Source: Planctomycetaceae bacterium
GTDB taxonomy: Bacteria > Planctomycetota > Planctomycetia > Pirellulales > Lacipirellulaceae
Direction of reading: 5' to 3'
Length of the DNA stretch: 64,000 nt
Assembly (NCBI GenBank): GCA_002702655.1
Contig: PABB01000067.1
Span: 62,001 to 126,000 of the forward strand
Part shown: positions 42,838 to 51,848 of the stretch, piece after piece
Position numbering within the stretch: position 1 is the first letter of the stretch
How the letters are laid out: each line of letters starts with the position of its first letter
Program-made: the position numbers and the translations under genes
The notes under the pieces: model-generated
Told to the model about the DNA's origin: nothing
The model's input: only the letters and a program-made list of their open reading frames with translations
Database searches by the model: none

Positions 42838-44097
42838 CTACTCCATGGTCGCCACGCGACGCGCGACGCCCACGGCCCGCTGGTACTCGTCCAGGTCGAG
42901 CCACTCGGCGGCCGTGTGAATGGCATTCTGCCCGCACCCCAGCGTGACGGTGGGCACCCCCAGCATGGTCAACCAGTTGGCGTCCAATCCGCCGTTGGCG
43001 ACGTTGTAATCGACCGACAGCCCCTCGCCCACGACCGCGGCAGCGGCCAACTGCACGGCTGGCTCGTCGCGATCCAAGCGAAACGCTTCGTAATCGAGCC
43101 GGCCGTCGAACTCGACGCTGCCCGTTTGCCCGGCGGCGTTCTTCACCTGCCGGGCGGCTCGCTCGAAGGCGCGTTCGATCTCGCGCACGATCCGAACGCG
43201 AAAGTCGGAATCGTGGCTGCGCGCCTCGGCGCGCAGGTCGACGCGATCCGTCACGACGTTCGTGGCGGCGCCGCCGTGGATCACGCCCACATTGCTCGTG
43301 CCGCGACGACCGCCTTTTTCGATCAGCCCGTGCCAACCGTTCTGCACCAAACTGGAGATGGCCAGCGACGCGATGGCGATGGCACTGACGCCGTCCTCGG
43401 GGTGCCCGCCGGCGTGACTGGCGATGCCGTCGATGCCGATCGCCATGCGGTAACCGCCGGTGGCGCCAATGGTGACCTGCCCGGCGGCTTTGCCGTCCCA
43501 GTTGAAGCCCATCCGCGGCCGGCCCAGCAGGCCCAGCTTGGCCGCCCGGGCGCCATGCAGGCCCACTTCCTCCTGCACGGTCCACAGGAATGTCAGCGGC
43601 GGATGATCGACTCCCCCGGCGAGCAACTCCAGCGCCGTGGCCAGAATCACCGCGCACCCGGCGCGGTCGTCGCCCCCCAGTCCGGTCGCGCGGTCGCGCG
43701 ACACGATCTTGCGCCCCCGCCGCACGGGGCGAGCGCCCTGGCAGATCGGCACGGTGTCCATGTGGGCCGACAGCATCCGACGACTGCCGCGTCGCGTGCC
43801 GGGGAGCTTGACGATCAGATTCCCCGCCGCGCCGGCGACCGGCGAGTCTTTGGGCGGTTTGTCGCGCGTGATCGCCTCGGCGGGCAACCCCGCAGCGGTG
43901 AGCCGCTCGACAATGTAGTCGGCCACGGGTCCCTCGCCGCCGCTGGGCCCGGGCAGCGCGAGCAAGTCCATCAACAACTCGACGGCGGCGGTTGGTCGCC
44001 CCGCAGAGGCGCGTTTCGCCGGCCGCTTTTTTGCTGATTTGCCGCCGCTGGCAGTCGAGCGCTTGGCTGCCGCCGTCTTCTTTGTCGATCGACCCAC
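42838..44097 (-). CDS. M20-family metallopeptidase
   Basis: 419 residues from the GTG at 44097. Residues 1-35 are Lys/Ala/Ser-rich and probably unfolded. The zinc-site pattern is intact: SAHMDTVP (His and Asp), GDDRAGC (bridging Asp), EEVGLHG (catalytic Glu pair), a later NWDG, and IHTAAEW near the C-terminus (final His). It resembles tripeptide-type M20/PepT-like aminopeptidases. It is cytoplasmic as no signal peptide is seen. It diverges from a large membrane-anchored protein gene across 259 bp. Confidence 0.88.
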   Translation of the reverse strand: MGRSTKKTAAAKRSTASGGKSAKKRPAKRASAGRPTAAVELLMDLLALPGPSGGEGPVADYIVERLTAAGLPAEAITRDKPPKDSPVAGAAGNLIVKLPGTRRGSRRMLSAHMDTVPICQGARPVRRGRKIVSRDRATGLGGDDRAGCAVILATALELLAGGVDHPPLTFLWTVQEEVGLHGARAAKLGLLGRPRMGFNWDGKAAGQVTIGATGGYRMAIGIDGIASHAGGHPEDGVSAIAIASLAISSLVQNGWHGLIEKGGRRGTSNVGVIHGGAATNVVTDRVDLRAEARSHDSDFRVRIVREIERAFERAARQVKNAAGQTGSVEFDGRLDYEAFRLDRDEPAVQLAAAAVVGEGLSVDYNVANGGLDANWLTMLGVPTVTLGCGQNAIHTAAEWLDLDEYQRAVGVARRVATME

Positions 44098-44356
44098 AAT
44101 TCACCGCCTGGAGGAATCGCCGGGCAAGCTTTGCGCAGCTTGCCCAAAACCGCAACAGATAGCCGCAAAGTCACCATCAGCATGAACTTCCCGCACACTC
44201 CACGCAAGCCGCCGGCCCCGCTCGCCCGATCATTGCTGATAAGTGCGCCGCACCGGCGGCGGGCCGCTAGCAATACGGCCGCATCGGCCGGGTGCGACGA
44301 CTGCGCGCAGCCAAGAGCCGCAACGCGGCTGTCGACGGGGGGAGGGCAAGGACGCC

Positions 44357-47300
44357 ATGGAGTGGATTCGCAGACGAGCCAAGTGGCCGCAGATGCTGGC
44401 GCTGGTGTTGCTGTTGGCAGTGACAGTTGCAGCGCCGACATGCTGGGACCTGCTGCGCAACAGATTGCAGACGTCGAACACGGACGAGGCGATGGCCCCC
44501 GTGGCCAGCGAGTCGCTCGATTCGTTGCCCAGCTTTGCCGCCGTGCCTGAGATGCACGAAGTGCCCGCGGTCCGCCAGGCGACGGCCTCATCGCAACCGG
44601 TCGTCTCGCCGCCGGGTCTCGAGGACGCCGGCCCCGAACTGCCGCCAGTGGTGACCTCGGCGGTCGTCGCCGCGTCGGCTGACGAAGCGCTGGCGATGCC
44701 GACGCCAATCGCGCCCCTGCTGGAAGACGATTACGCGCTGGTCGACGATCCGCTGCCGGTCCGCGCCGCGTCCGACGTGCGAGCGCTGTCGAACTCCGCC
44801 GAATCCATGCCGACGATGGCGCCGCTGGCGACGGCCAGTCGGGCGACGATGCCGCGGCTGCCGCTGCCGCCGCGTGAATTGCCCGCGGAACCGCCGGCTC
44901 CCCCGGCGGTCAAGCCGGAACCCTCCGTGGACCTGTCCCAGTTGGTCGCCGCGCGCGACGCGCTGTGGTCGTTGCTACGGCAGGTTCGCAACATCGAATT
45001 GCCCGAGCTGCCCCCGCCGCCGCAGCCCACCGCCCAACAACCACCGCAACCCGCGCTCGCACCGGCGCCAACGCAGGTGAAAGTGGACAGCTCGGCCGAT
45101 CGCCTGGCGATGGCCCCGCCGCGTCCCCGCCCGGCTCAGCAGTCGGCGCTGCAGCTCGTGCCAGCCCAACCGACCACGGCCGCCGACGCGGAGCCGGCCC
45201 GACCGCTGCCCCGACTCAACGCGCCGCTGGTGGCCCAACGCGACCGCCCGCGGAGCCCGCTCTTCGACGAGCCCGCGCCGCGGCCGTCTCGCACTGCCGA
45301 ATCCGAACCTGCCGTCGAGCCGGAATCCGCCCCCGCGCCCGAGCCGACTCCGCCGCCGCAAATCGCCGCCGAGCCGGCTCCGCAGCCCGAACCAGAGCCG
45401 GAACCCGAGCCCGCACTACTGCGACTGAAGCCGGCCGTGTTGGTGCGGCAGCTTCAGCACGCGGCCGCGCCGCCGCTGTCGGCGTCGTGGGCCCAGGACG
45501 CGCTGGCTGAACTCGAACCGCTGACCACGCCGGGCTCTACGTCAGACGAGCTGGCCGCCAGTGTGGCCGCGCTGGACCAGCTGGCCCAACGGGGCTTGGA
45601 CCAGTCGCTCGAGCTGGCCGATCCCACGCTGCAGCGCATCGGCATCCGGGCGGCGCGGTCGATCGCGCGGCGGATCCCGCTGTGGCGGACGCTGGTCGAG
45701 GCGGACGCCGCCGGCGCCACAATGCTGCTCAACGAGCCCGCTGCACAAACCGCGGGCGACGAGGCCATCGGCCCGCTGCTCAACCAATTCGCTGCGTTCA
45801 CGGCCGGCTCGGACGCCGGCGCCGCGTGGCGCGATTACCTGATGCTCGACGAACTGGCCGCCTTGGCCAGCGTGGGCGGGTCCGATCTGGCCAACCGCCG
45901 CCGTGACGCGGCCCGCCGCGTGATGGCCCGTCTCGACAGCCCCGAGCTGACCGACGCCCAGCGGGAGTTTCTCGCCGACACGCCGGCCGCCGAATTGGCC
46001 GCCGCCTTGCGCCCCTGGGCCACGGGCAAGGTCGATCTGGCGATCCTCGCCGCACTGATCGAACGGTACGAACTCCGCGGCGCCCAGCGCGACGCGGACC
46101 TGATCAACGAGCTGCGGTCGCGCATGGCCTTCAGCGGCGACCCCCGCCAAATGCAAGCGGCCGAGCACCTCGACCGCTACTACCGCAACGGCAACATGCG
46201 ACTGGCCGTGTCCGGCGAGCTGCTGAACCGGCTCACCCCGCAACCCGAACCGAGCAACACGCGCGTCCGCGACAACGTGGCCGGCGCCGACGTGCGCGGC
46301 CGCGCTCAAACGACCACCCAGCTCGAGCTGCGGCTGCTGCCCGACCCCGAGGTATGGCGGTTCGGCCTGGAAGCCCGCGGCACCGTCCGCAGTCAAACTT
46401 ACTCCGACACGTGGCCGGCGCGGGTCCGCAACTCGGCCGCCGTCGACTACGAAGCTCGCAAGCTGATCCTGGTCAACCGGCACGGCGTGCACGTGTGGCC
46501 GGCCGAATCGCGCACCGGTAAGAATCAAAACCGCATGACCGGCGTCGACAACGAGCTGGACCTGGTGCCGCTGGTGGGGCCGATTGTCGAAGGCTACGCC
46601 GAGCGCCAACACCGCGAGCGTCGCCCCCGCGCCATGGCGCAGGTGCGCAGCAAAGTGCAGCGCGAGGCCCGCAGCCGCTTGGACCGCGAAGCGGACGCCA
46701 AGTTGGAGGTCATGGAAGAAAAATTCGCCCAGGCCGTGCTAGGGCCGCTGGAGCAGTTGGCGCTGGCCATCGAGCCGATGGAGATGTACACCACCGCCCA
46801 GCGGGCCGTGATGCGGATGCGGCTGGCCGACGACGCTCAACTGGGGGCCCACACGCCGCGGCCCTCGGCTCCCGGCGACAGCTTGGCCAGCGCCCAACTG
46901 CACGAGTCGGCGCTCAACAACGCCGCCCGCGGTTTGGGCCTGGACGGCCGCGAGTTCACCGCCATCGAGCTGTACGAAACGCTCGCCGCCCAACTGGATC
47001 GGTCGATGGCGCCGCCCGAGGCCGACTTCCCGTCGCGGGCCCGCGTGCGATTCGCCAAATCCGACGCCGTGCGAGTCCGTTGCCACGACGACCGCGTCGA
47101 GCTGATCCTGTCGATCGCCGAACTGGCCCAAGGCCGCGACCGCATCACCAACGTGCGGGTGCACGCCTTCTTCCGCCCGGTGGTCGACGGCTTGTCGCTC
47201 AAACTGGTCCGCGACGACACCCTGCAGTTCGACGGCCGACGGCTGCTGACCGGTCCGCGGATCGTGCTGCACAGCGTGTTCGGCAAGATGTTGCCCAAAG

Positions 47301-47473
47301 ACCAGGAAATCGTGATCCTCGCCCCCCGCGTCGAAGGCGACCCGCGATTCGCCGGGCTGATGGTCACTCAGTTGGTGATCGAAGACGGCTGGGTCGCCAT
47401 GGCGCTGGGCCCCAAATCGCCCGAGCGGACCGCGTGGCGCAGCGAGACGGCTGCCGCCGTGCTGGAGCGATGA
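44357..47473 (+). CDS. Large membrane-anchored protein of unknown function
   Basis: 1,038 residues from the ATG at 44357. It has a short basic N-terminus, one transmembrane helix at about 14-30, then a very long Pro/Ala/Glu-rich region to about residue 400 (repeats such as EPEPEPEP). A folded C-terminal half follows, with several hundred residues of helix and strand and no recognised motif. Arg-rich helices near residues 760-810 (RAMAQVRSKVQREARSRLDREAD) are coiled-coil-like. It is probably exported with a cell-wall-spanning linker. Cysteines are nearly absent. The function is unknown. Confidence 0.75.
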   Translation: MEWIRRRAKWPQMLALVLLLAVTVAAPTCWDLLRNRLQTSNTDEAMAPVASESLDSLPSFAAVPEMHEVPAVRQATASSQPVVSPPGLEDAGPELPPVVTSAVVAASADEALAMPTPIAPLLEDDYALVDDPLPVRAASDVRALSNSAESMPTMAPLATASRATMPRLPLPPRELPAEPPAPPAVKPEPSVDLSQLVAARDALWSLLRQVRNIELPELPPPPQPTAQQPPQPALAPAPTQVKVDSSADRLAMAPPRPRPAQQSALQLVPAQPTTAADAEPARPLPRLNAPLVAQRDRPRSPLFDEPAPRPSRTAESEPAVEPESAPAPEPTPPPQIAAEPAPQPEPEPEPEPALLRLKPAVLVRQLQHAAAPPLSASWAQDALAELEPLTTPGSTSDELAASVAALDQLAQRGLDQSLELADPTLQRIGIRAARSIARRIPLWRTLVEADAAGATMLLNEPAAQTAGDEAIGPLLNQFAAFTAGSDAGAAWRDYLMLDELAALASVGGSDLANRRRDAARRVMARLDSPELTDAQREFLADTPAAELAAALRPWATGKVDLAILAALIERYELRGAQRDADLINELRSRMAFSGDPRQMQAAEHLDRYYRNGNMRLAVSGELLNRLTPQPEPSNTRVRDNVAGADVRGRAQTTTQLELRLLPDPEVWRFGLEARGTVRSQTYSDTWPARVRNSAAVDYEARKLILVNRHGVHVWPAESRTGKNQNRMTGVDNELDLVPLVGPIVEGYAERQHRERRPRAMAQVRSKVQREARSRLDREADAKLEVMEEKFAQAVLGPLEQLALAIEPMEMYTTAQRAVMRMRLADDAQLGAHTPRPSAPGDSLASAQLHESALNNAARGLGLDGREFTAIELYETLAAQLDRSMAPPEADFPSRARVRFAKSDAVRVRCHDDRVELILSIAELAQGRDRITNVRVHAFFRPVVDGLSLKLVRDDTLQFDGRRLLTGPRIVLHSVFGKMLPKDQEIVILAPRVEGDPRFAGLMVTQLVIEDGWVAMALGPKSPERTAWRSETAAAVLER

Positions 47474-47498
47474 GCGCGCTCGCGGCAGCGGCAGCGTG

Positions 47499-48146
47499 TC
47501 ACTCTTGCTTGCGCCGGATGTAGTCGCGCGCCTTCGCGGCCAGATCCGACGAGCGCAACCCCGCGCGCGCCGCGTCGTCCAAGGCGTCGTCCATCGGCAC
47601 GCCCTCGTCCAACACGCGGTAAGGGAGCCACACGGCGCCCACGCGATTGCTGCTGGCGCAATGCAACACTAGCGGCCGCCGCGTCGGGTCCCGCAGCAAC
47701 TTGCGAACCTGGTAGAACATGTCGTCGGTCAGCTCGTCTGCCGAGCGGAAGGGGACCTCGATGTAGTCCATGCCCGCCACGCGCACGGTGCGCCCCTCGT
47801 CCCAGCCGAGCTCGTCCATCTCGGCCGTCGAGCGGAGATTGACGACCGTCTTGTACCCCTTGCGGGCCCAGCGGGCGATGTCGTCCTCGCTGGGCTGCCC
47901 GGCCAGATAGAGGTCGCCTGCGCGGTGGGCTTGCTCCACGCTGCCCAGATCGGCTGGCTCCAATTCGGCCGGTTGGTCCGCTTCCGCAGCCTTAGCGTCG
48001 GCGGCGGAGGCGGCTTCTGCGCTGGCGGTCGTCCCATCGACGCCGCCATCTTGGCAACCGGCCGCCAGCGGCAGCAGGGCCAGCAGCACGGCGGGCAAGG
48101 AGTTCGGCAGCGGGCAGCGTCGTTCCGCAAGGAATCGAAATACCAT
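47499..48146 (-). CDS. DSP/PTP-like lipoprotein
   Basis: 215 residues. The signal peptide ends in the lipobox LAAGC, so Cys-31 would be lipidated. A Glu/Ala-rich linker follows to about residue 60. The rest resembles the beta-lactamase-hydrolase-like/DSP phosphatase fold (DUF442 type), with YLAGQPSEDDI and the loop HCASSNRVG. That loop is CX4R, one residue short of the classical CX5R but typical of this group. The catalytic Cys is probably active; the substrate is unknown. It is convergent with the large gene upstream. Confidence 0.8.
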   Translation of the reverse strand: MVFRFLAERRCPLPNSLPAVLLALLPLAAGCQDGGVDGTTASAEAASAADAKAAEADQPAELEPADLGSVEQAHRAGDLYLAGQPSEDDIARWARKGYKTVVNLRSTAEMDELGWDEGRTVRVAGMDYIEVPFRSADELTDDMFYQVRKLLRDPTRRPLVLHCASSNRVGAVWLPYRVLDEGVPMDDALDDAARAGLRSSDLAAKARDYIRRKQE

Positions 48147-48217
48147 GGCAAGTCGCTGGGGTTGATTGAGTGTCGGAGGTCGAAATTGCGCCCAGCGGCT
48201 TCGTCAGCCGGCGGCCG

Positions 48218-48943
48218 TCACACCCAATCGTACCACGTGAGCGGCGCGGGCAACCGCCCCGCGGCAAACTCCAGGTGCAGCACTCGCCGCTGGCGCGGAC
48301 GCACGGCAGCGCCCGAGCTATGCACCAGCAGCGGCCGCATCAGCACGGCGCCGCCGGCGCCCAAGCAGCAATTCACCGGCTCAATCGCCTCGCGCAGGGC
48401 CGCCAACTGCGTCGCGTCGGCAATCCCCGCTCGATGCGATCCGGGCAGCACGCGCAGGGGCCCGTTGTCCGCGTCGCAATCGTCCACGTGCAAACGCAGA
48501 GTGACCATCGTTTGCAGGACACTCGCGGGCGGCTGCACGTGCGGCACGCCCTGCTTGACCGACCAAGCGCCACAACCAGGCACGTCGTGGCGCTCGTCCA
48601 CCGCAACCATCAGGTCCTGATGCCACGTCACGCGCCAGTTGGCCGACGGCGTCTTGTCGAACCACAGCGCGCGAACGCAGCGGGCGCGGGGGCCCAAGAC
48701 CGCCTCGACCACCTGGCGGACCGCCGGCGAGCACGCGATCTCGCGTACCAACTCGCACTCGCGAAGCAGATTTCGCCGCCCGGCCCGACCCGCCGCTGCG
48801 CGATCCTCCACCGCGGCGACGGCCTCCGCCAGTTCGTCCAGTGCGGCAGCCGCCGCGACGGTCTGCAGGCAGACAAACCCGGCGCTGTCGAAGTCGGCCA
48901 GCCAGGTTGAGGGATCGTCGTGACGCCCCCGTGCGCTCATCAT
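48218..48943 (-). CDS. Phytanoyl-CoA dioxygenase family protein
   Basis: Fe(II)/2-oxoglutarate-dependent oxygenase of 241 residues from the ATG at 48943. The iron facial triad is seen as HQD in WHQDLMVAVD near residue 110 and a distal His in LLVHSSGA near 208. Arg in RRVLHLEF would bind 2-oxoglutarate. The fold is complete and the length is slightly below the family mean. The substrate is unknown; planctomycetes carry many copies. It is in the same direction as the lipoprotein gene after it, with a gap of 71 bp. Confidence 0.87.
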   Translation of the reverse strand: MMSARGRHDDPSTWLADFDSAGFVCLQTVAAAAALDELAEAVAAVEDRAAAGRAGRRNLLRECELVREIACSPAVRQVVEAVLGPRARCVRALWFDKTPSANWRVTWHQDLMVAVDERHDVPGCGAWSVKQGVPHVQPPASVLQTMVTLRLHVDDCDADNGPLRVLPGSHRAGIADATQLAALREAIEPVNCCLGAGGAVLMRPLLVHSSGAAVRPRQRRVLHLEFAAGRLPAPLTWYDWV

Positions 48944-49111
48944 TGGTTGAAACCTCGGCCGCGGCGTCCGGAGGAACTGCAAATCGGCATGCAAGCGGCG
49001 AGCGGGACATCGCGTCGTTTGCCTGCGGGGCGACCATCCCCCTAAACTGGCGGTGGCAGGCGGCCTTCCCACGACACCGCCCCCGCGGCGAAAGCAGCAC
49101 AAGCAAAGTTC

Positions 49112-49396
49112 ATGGATCGCATCGGTATTTCGTTTACGGCACCGCTCACCAGCGACGAGGTGCGCGACCAGTATATCCGCCCGCTGCGCGCCGCGCTGGA
49201 AGCCGATCACGTCGGCTTCTACAGCAATTATCTCCGCCAGGGCGACGATCAGCCCGGCCCTCCCGAGCACCTGCTGATCTTTCAGGTCCGGGAGTTTCGC
49301 GAGGGACTGCATCGGTTGCGAATGGAGTTTGAGAAACTGCCCCGCCCCGGCGAGGTGCAGTTTCACAATCTCAACCCGAGCGATCCAATGTATTAG
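49112..49396 (+). CDS. Small protein of unknown function
   Basis: 94 residues from the ATG at 49112. No signal peptide or transmembrane segment. It reads as a compact alpha/beta domain with IGISFTAPLTSDEVRDQYIRPLRAALEADHVG, then FQVREFREGLHRLRMEFEKL. I do not recognise it. No clear Shine-Dalgarno is seen. The third-position GC is high and the frame is open with reasonable codon use, so I accept it. It stands alone in the plus direction. Confidence 0.6.
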   Translation: MDRIGISFTAPLTSDEVRDQYIRPLRAALEADHVGFYSNYLRQGDDQPGPPEHLLIFQVREFREGLHRLRMEFEKLPRPGEVQFHNLNPSDPMY

Positions 49397-49413
49397 CGGG
49401 CGACGGCGGTCGC

Positions 49414-50016
49414 CTATGTCGGCGGCGCCGCGTCGTCGAAGGGCTTGCCGTCGTCGTCAAACGGAGACCCGCCCGAATCGGGTCCGGCGGGATTCGCCAG
49501 GGCTGTCTCGGCGGAGAAGATCCAGTGAAATGCCAGCCGGCAACCGCAGCCCACGGCCACCGCGCCGCCGGCCAGCGCGATCAGGCGGCCGTGCCACTCG
49601 CCCGCGAACACCATGCCGAGCACGGCCATCCAGGCGACCGTTGTCGCCAGAATCGAGCACACCGCGACGGGCATCACGACGACGATCAACGCACCGCGAC
49701 GCCACACCGACTGCACTCCCCGTTGCTGCAGCACCAGCAGCGACATCCGCCACAGCGCGACGGTCATCACCATCAGCAGGCTGCCGAGCACGAGCCTGGG
49801 CCAATCGTTCTGGGCGCCCCGCGGGTCGTCTCGACGCAGCGACCACACCAGAAATACCAGCGGCAACTGGAGCGTCGCCGTTAGCCACAGCAAATCGGAA
49901 ATCTGATATCGCAGCCGCCGAGTCGGTCGCATGTCGTGCACCACCGGCTCGAACACGAAGGCCGCGAAGCCGACCCCGCCAATCAGGCCGAACGTGAAGG
50001 CCGCCAATCCCGCCAT
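49414..50016 (-). CDS. Integral membrane protein, second of a tandem pair
   Basis: 200 residues from the ATG at 50016, with GGAG eight bases upstream. It has about five hydrophobic helices, a DLLWLTATLQLPL segment and an acidic C-terminal tail with repeated SPFDDD/KPFDD. The preceding gene carries the similar DLLWLVVPLQLTL, so the two are probably paralogues. They are 2 bp apart and surely co-translated. The function is unknown. Confidence 0.7.
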   Translation of the reverse strand: MAGLAAFTFGLIGGVGFAAFVFEPVVHDMRPTRRLRYQISDLLWLTATLQLPLVFLVWSLRRDDPRGAQNDWPRLVLGSLLMVMTVALWRMSLLVLQQRGVQSVWRRGALIVVVMPVAVCSILATTVAWMAVLGMVFAGEWHGRLIALAGGAVAVGCGCRLAFHWIFSAETALANPAGPDSGGSPFDDDGKPFDDAAPPT

Positions 50017-50018
50017 CG

Positions 50019-50579
50019 CTAGGGCTCCTCGGCCGGCTCGTTTGTCGTCGAAAGGCGTCCCAGCGCCGCGTGCGACCCCACGCGAAACAGCGCCCACAGC
50101 AGCAGGGTGATTGCCGCCCAGCGAGCATAGCTGACGCGGTCGACTTGCTCATCCTGCAGATAGCCCGCCACCGGCCGCATGGCCAACCACGGCGTGAGCA
50201 TCGCGGCGAAGATCATGGCCGGCAAGCCGCCCGCCAGGTAGGCTGCGCGGCGCGGGGTCGAATTCACGCGATACCACTCCAGCGTCTTCACGCCGCCGTA
50301 CCACATGACGATTTGGCAGAACGCCAACGGCATGCCCGCGGTCGCCACAAACAGCAGCGGATCGTCGTCGATCCGCAAGCGACCGACGCTCAACCGGCTC
50401 CACAGCGCGAGGGTCAACTGCAGCGGAACCACCAACCACAGCAAATCGGCAACGCGAAACCGCGGCTTCACCTGTCGCAGGTCAGCCTGTTGCGCCACAC
50501 GGTATAGCGGCATGAGTCCCCATACGGCGATCGCCACCCAAGCCGCTGCGGCAGCGATCATTGCGAGATAAGGTGCCAT
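50019..50579 (-). CDS. Integral membrane protein, first of a tandem pair
   Basis: 186 residues with about five hydrophobic helices. The segment RFRVADLLWLVVPLQLTLALWSRL is like one in the next gene (RYQISDLLWLTATLQLPLVFLVWSL). It ends in a polar tail NEPAEEP. It is not recognised as a family. The tight spacing with its neighbour suggests an obligate pair, possibly a two-part membrane complex. Confidence 0.7.
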   Translation of the reverse strand: MAPYLAMIAAAAAWVAIAVWGLMPLYRVAQQADLRQVKPRFRVADLLWLVVPLQLTLALWSRLSVGRLRIDDDPLLFVATAGMPLAFCQIVMWYGGVKTLEWYRVNSTPRRAAYLAGGLPAMIFAAMLTPWLAMRPVAGYLQDEQVDRVSYARWAAITLLLWALFRVGSHAALGRLSTTNEPAEEP

Positions 50580-50615
50580 GAATTCGCCCGCCCGCGATTC
50601 GCTTGCCAGCCGCCG

Positions 50616-50912
50616 TTACCTGGCCCATCGACCCCAGGGATCTTCACCGCGGCTGGCGTGCAGCACGGCAATGACATAGACCGCCGGGCCGTCGACGACA
50701 TCGCAGATCGAATAGGGAAATCGTCTGACCAGCGCCTGGCGAACGCCGTAATGGACAACCGAGAAGCTGAGCAGCTGCGCCGAAATCAGTTCGAGGGCGT
50801 CGTCCACGGCATCAACAAACTCGCCGCCAAGCCCCGGCCGTCGTTGTTCGCACCACTGCCAAGCGTCCAAAATGTCCTGCCGGGCCTCCGGCTCCAACCG
50901 CACCGGAGTCAT
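50616..50912 (-). CDS. ParE/RelE-like toxin
   Basis: 98 residues from the ATG at 50912, which overlaps the antitoxin stop by 4 bp. The ParE/RelE pattern is seen: LEPEARQDILDAWQWCEQRRPGLGGEFVDAVDDAL, then VRQALVRRFPYSICDVVDGPAVYVIAVLHASR. It is likely to act on gyrase (ParE group) or mRNA (RelE group); I cannot tell which. The gene appears intact. It is paired with the upstream gene as a type II toxin-antitoxin module. Confidence 0.87.
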   Translation of the reverse strand: MTPVRLEPEARQDILDAWQWCEQRRPGLGGEFVDAVDDALELISAQLLSFSVVHYGVRQALVRRFPYSICDVVDGPAVYVIAVLHASRGEDPWGRWAR

Positions 50913-51127
50913 GATTTTGGCGGCAATTGCGCCTTGAATTCGCCCCACGCCTGCGACTGGTCGTCACGGTCCGCCCGTGCAGCCAGACGACTTTCCAGCA
51001 GACGACGCTGATCCTCTGACAGCGGGCAAGCGGGGGCGTCCTCCGCGATGCTATCCCAGAGTTGAGATACCAACTCTATGCGTTCGCCCACGGGCAACGT
51101 GCGAAGCTCGGGCGGCAATTCCGACAT
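50909..51127 (-). CDS. Addiction-module antitoxin (TIGR02574 type)
   Basis: 72 residues from the ATG at 51127, with GGAG seven bases upstream. The family pattern is LPVGERIELVSQLWDSIAED near residue 10 and LSEDQRRLLESRLA later. It would neutralise the toxin encoded immediately downstream, whose start overlaps this stop by 4 bp. A second, similar antitoxin is at 63.3 kb. These units are common in planctomycetes and move between genomes. Confidence 0.87.
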   Translation of the reverse strand: MSELPPELRTLPVGERIELVSQLWDSIAEDAPACPLSEDQRRLLESRLAARADRDDQSQAWGEFKAQLPPKS

Positions 51128-51241
51128 GCGGTTTCTCCACAAGCGTGACATGGTCGTCTCGCCTTCAGTTTAACCGAGTCGGCGCCCTGTGGCCAAAACC
51201 GACCACTGGCCCCGCTGCGGACGCCTGTGACCGCACGTCGC

Positions 51242-51664
51242 TCAGATATACCACATCGGCCCGGCCGCCACCGCGCCGCGGGCCGACAGATCGGCCAGCG
51301 TCACGTCGGCCAACACCTGCCGGCGGGCTGACGCCAAGTCGCCGCAGATCTCCACCAACGCGGCGGCGAACGGCGAATCGTGAGCGGCGCACTCAGTCGT
51401 CGCTTCGGTCGACTCGAGCACGTCGACGATGTCGGCCAGCGTCAATTCTTCGGCCGACTGACTCAATCGGTAGCCGCCGTTGGCGCCGCGGGTGCTGCTC
51501 ACCAGTCCAGCGCGTTTCAACTCGTGCAAAATCTGCACCAAGAATGTGGCCGGAATGCCGTGCCGCTCGGCAATCCGCGCGGCCGGGGCCGGGCGCGCCG
51601 CCGAGTTTTCCTGACACAACTCCAGCAGAGCGACAATCGCGTATTGAGTTTTCGCAGCGAGCAT
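51242..51664 (-). CDS. Rrf2-family transcriptional regulator
   Basis: 140 residues. The winged helix is at about 1-80 with MLAAKTQYAIVALLELC and GIPATFLVQILHELKRAGLVSSTRGANGGYRLS, the Rrf2 pattern. Only one cysteine (in TTECAAHD) lies in the region where IscR has three cluster cysteines, so an IscR-type cluster is unlikely. It is co-directional with and 184 bp downstream of cysH, which fits a CymR-like regulator of sulfur assimilation. The cysH promoter has a partly symmetric sequence that could be its target. Confidence 0.85.
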   Translation of the reverse strand: MLAAKTQYAIVALLELCQENSAARPAPAARIAERHGIPATFLVQILHELKRAGLVSSTRGANGGYRLSQSAEELTLADIVDVLESTEATTECAAHDSPFAAALVEICGDLASARRQVLADVTLADLSARGAVAAGPMWYI

Positions 51665-51848
51665 GTTCGGGCGATGTTGTTGGACAAGCAGGTGATTGCG
51701 TGCGGGCCGCCAGTTGCGTCAGGCCCGTCCCCACAACGGCCCACGTCTTGCGGTCCAGCCGCTTAGGATAGCAGATTCGTGCAACCGGCGAGGGCGAATT
51801 GCGCACAGGCGCAGTATTCTGCCCGTCAGCTTGCACCGCTGCGGGCGG

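Noticed and set aside
51171-51241. Possible short coding segment between the antitoxin and the Rrf2 gene
   Set aside because: Too short, no start with a binding site and no similarity to known proteins.
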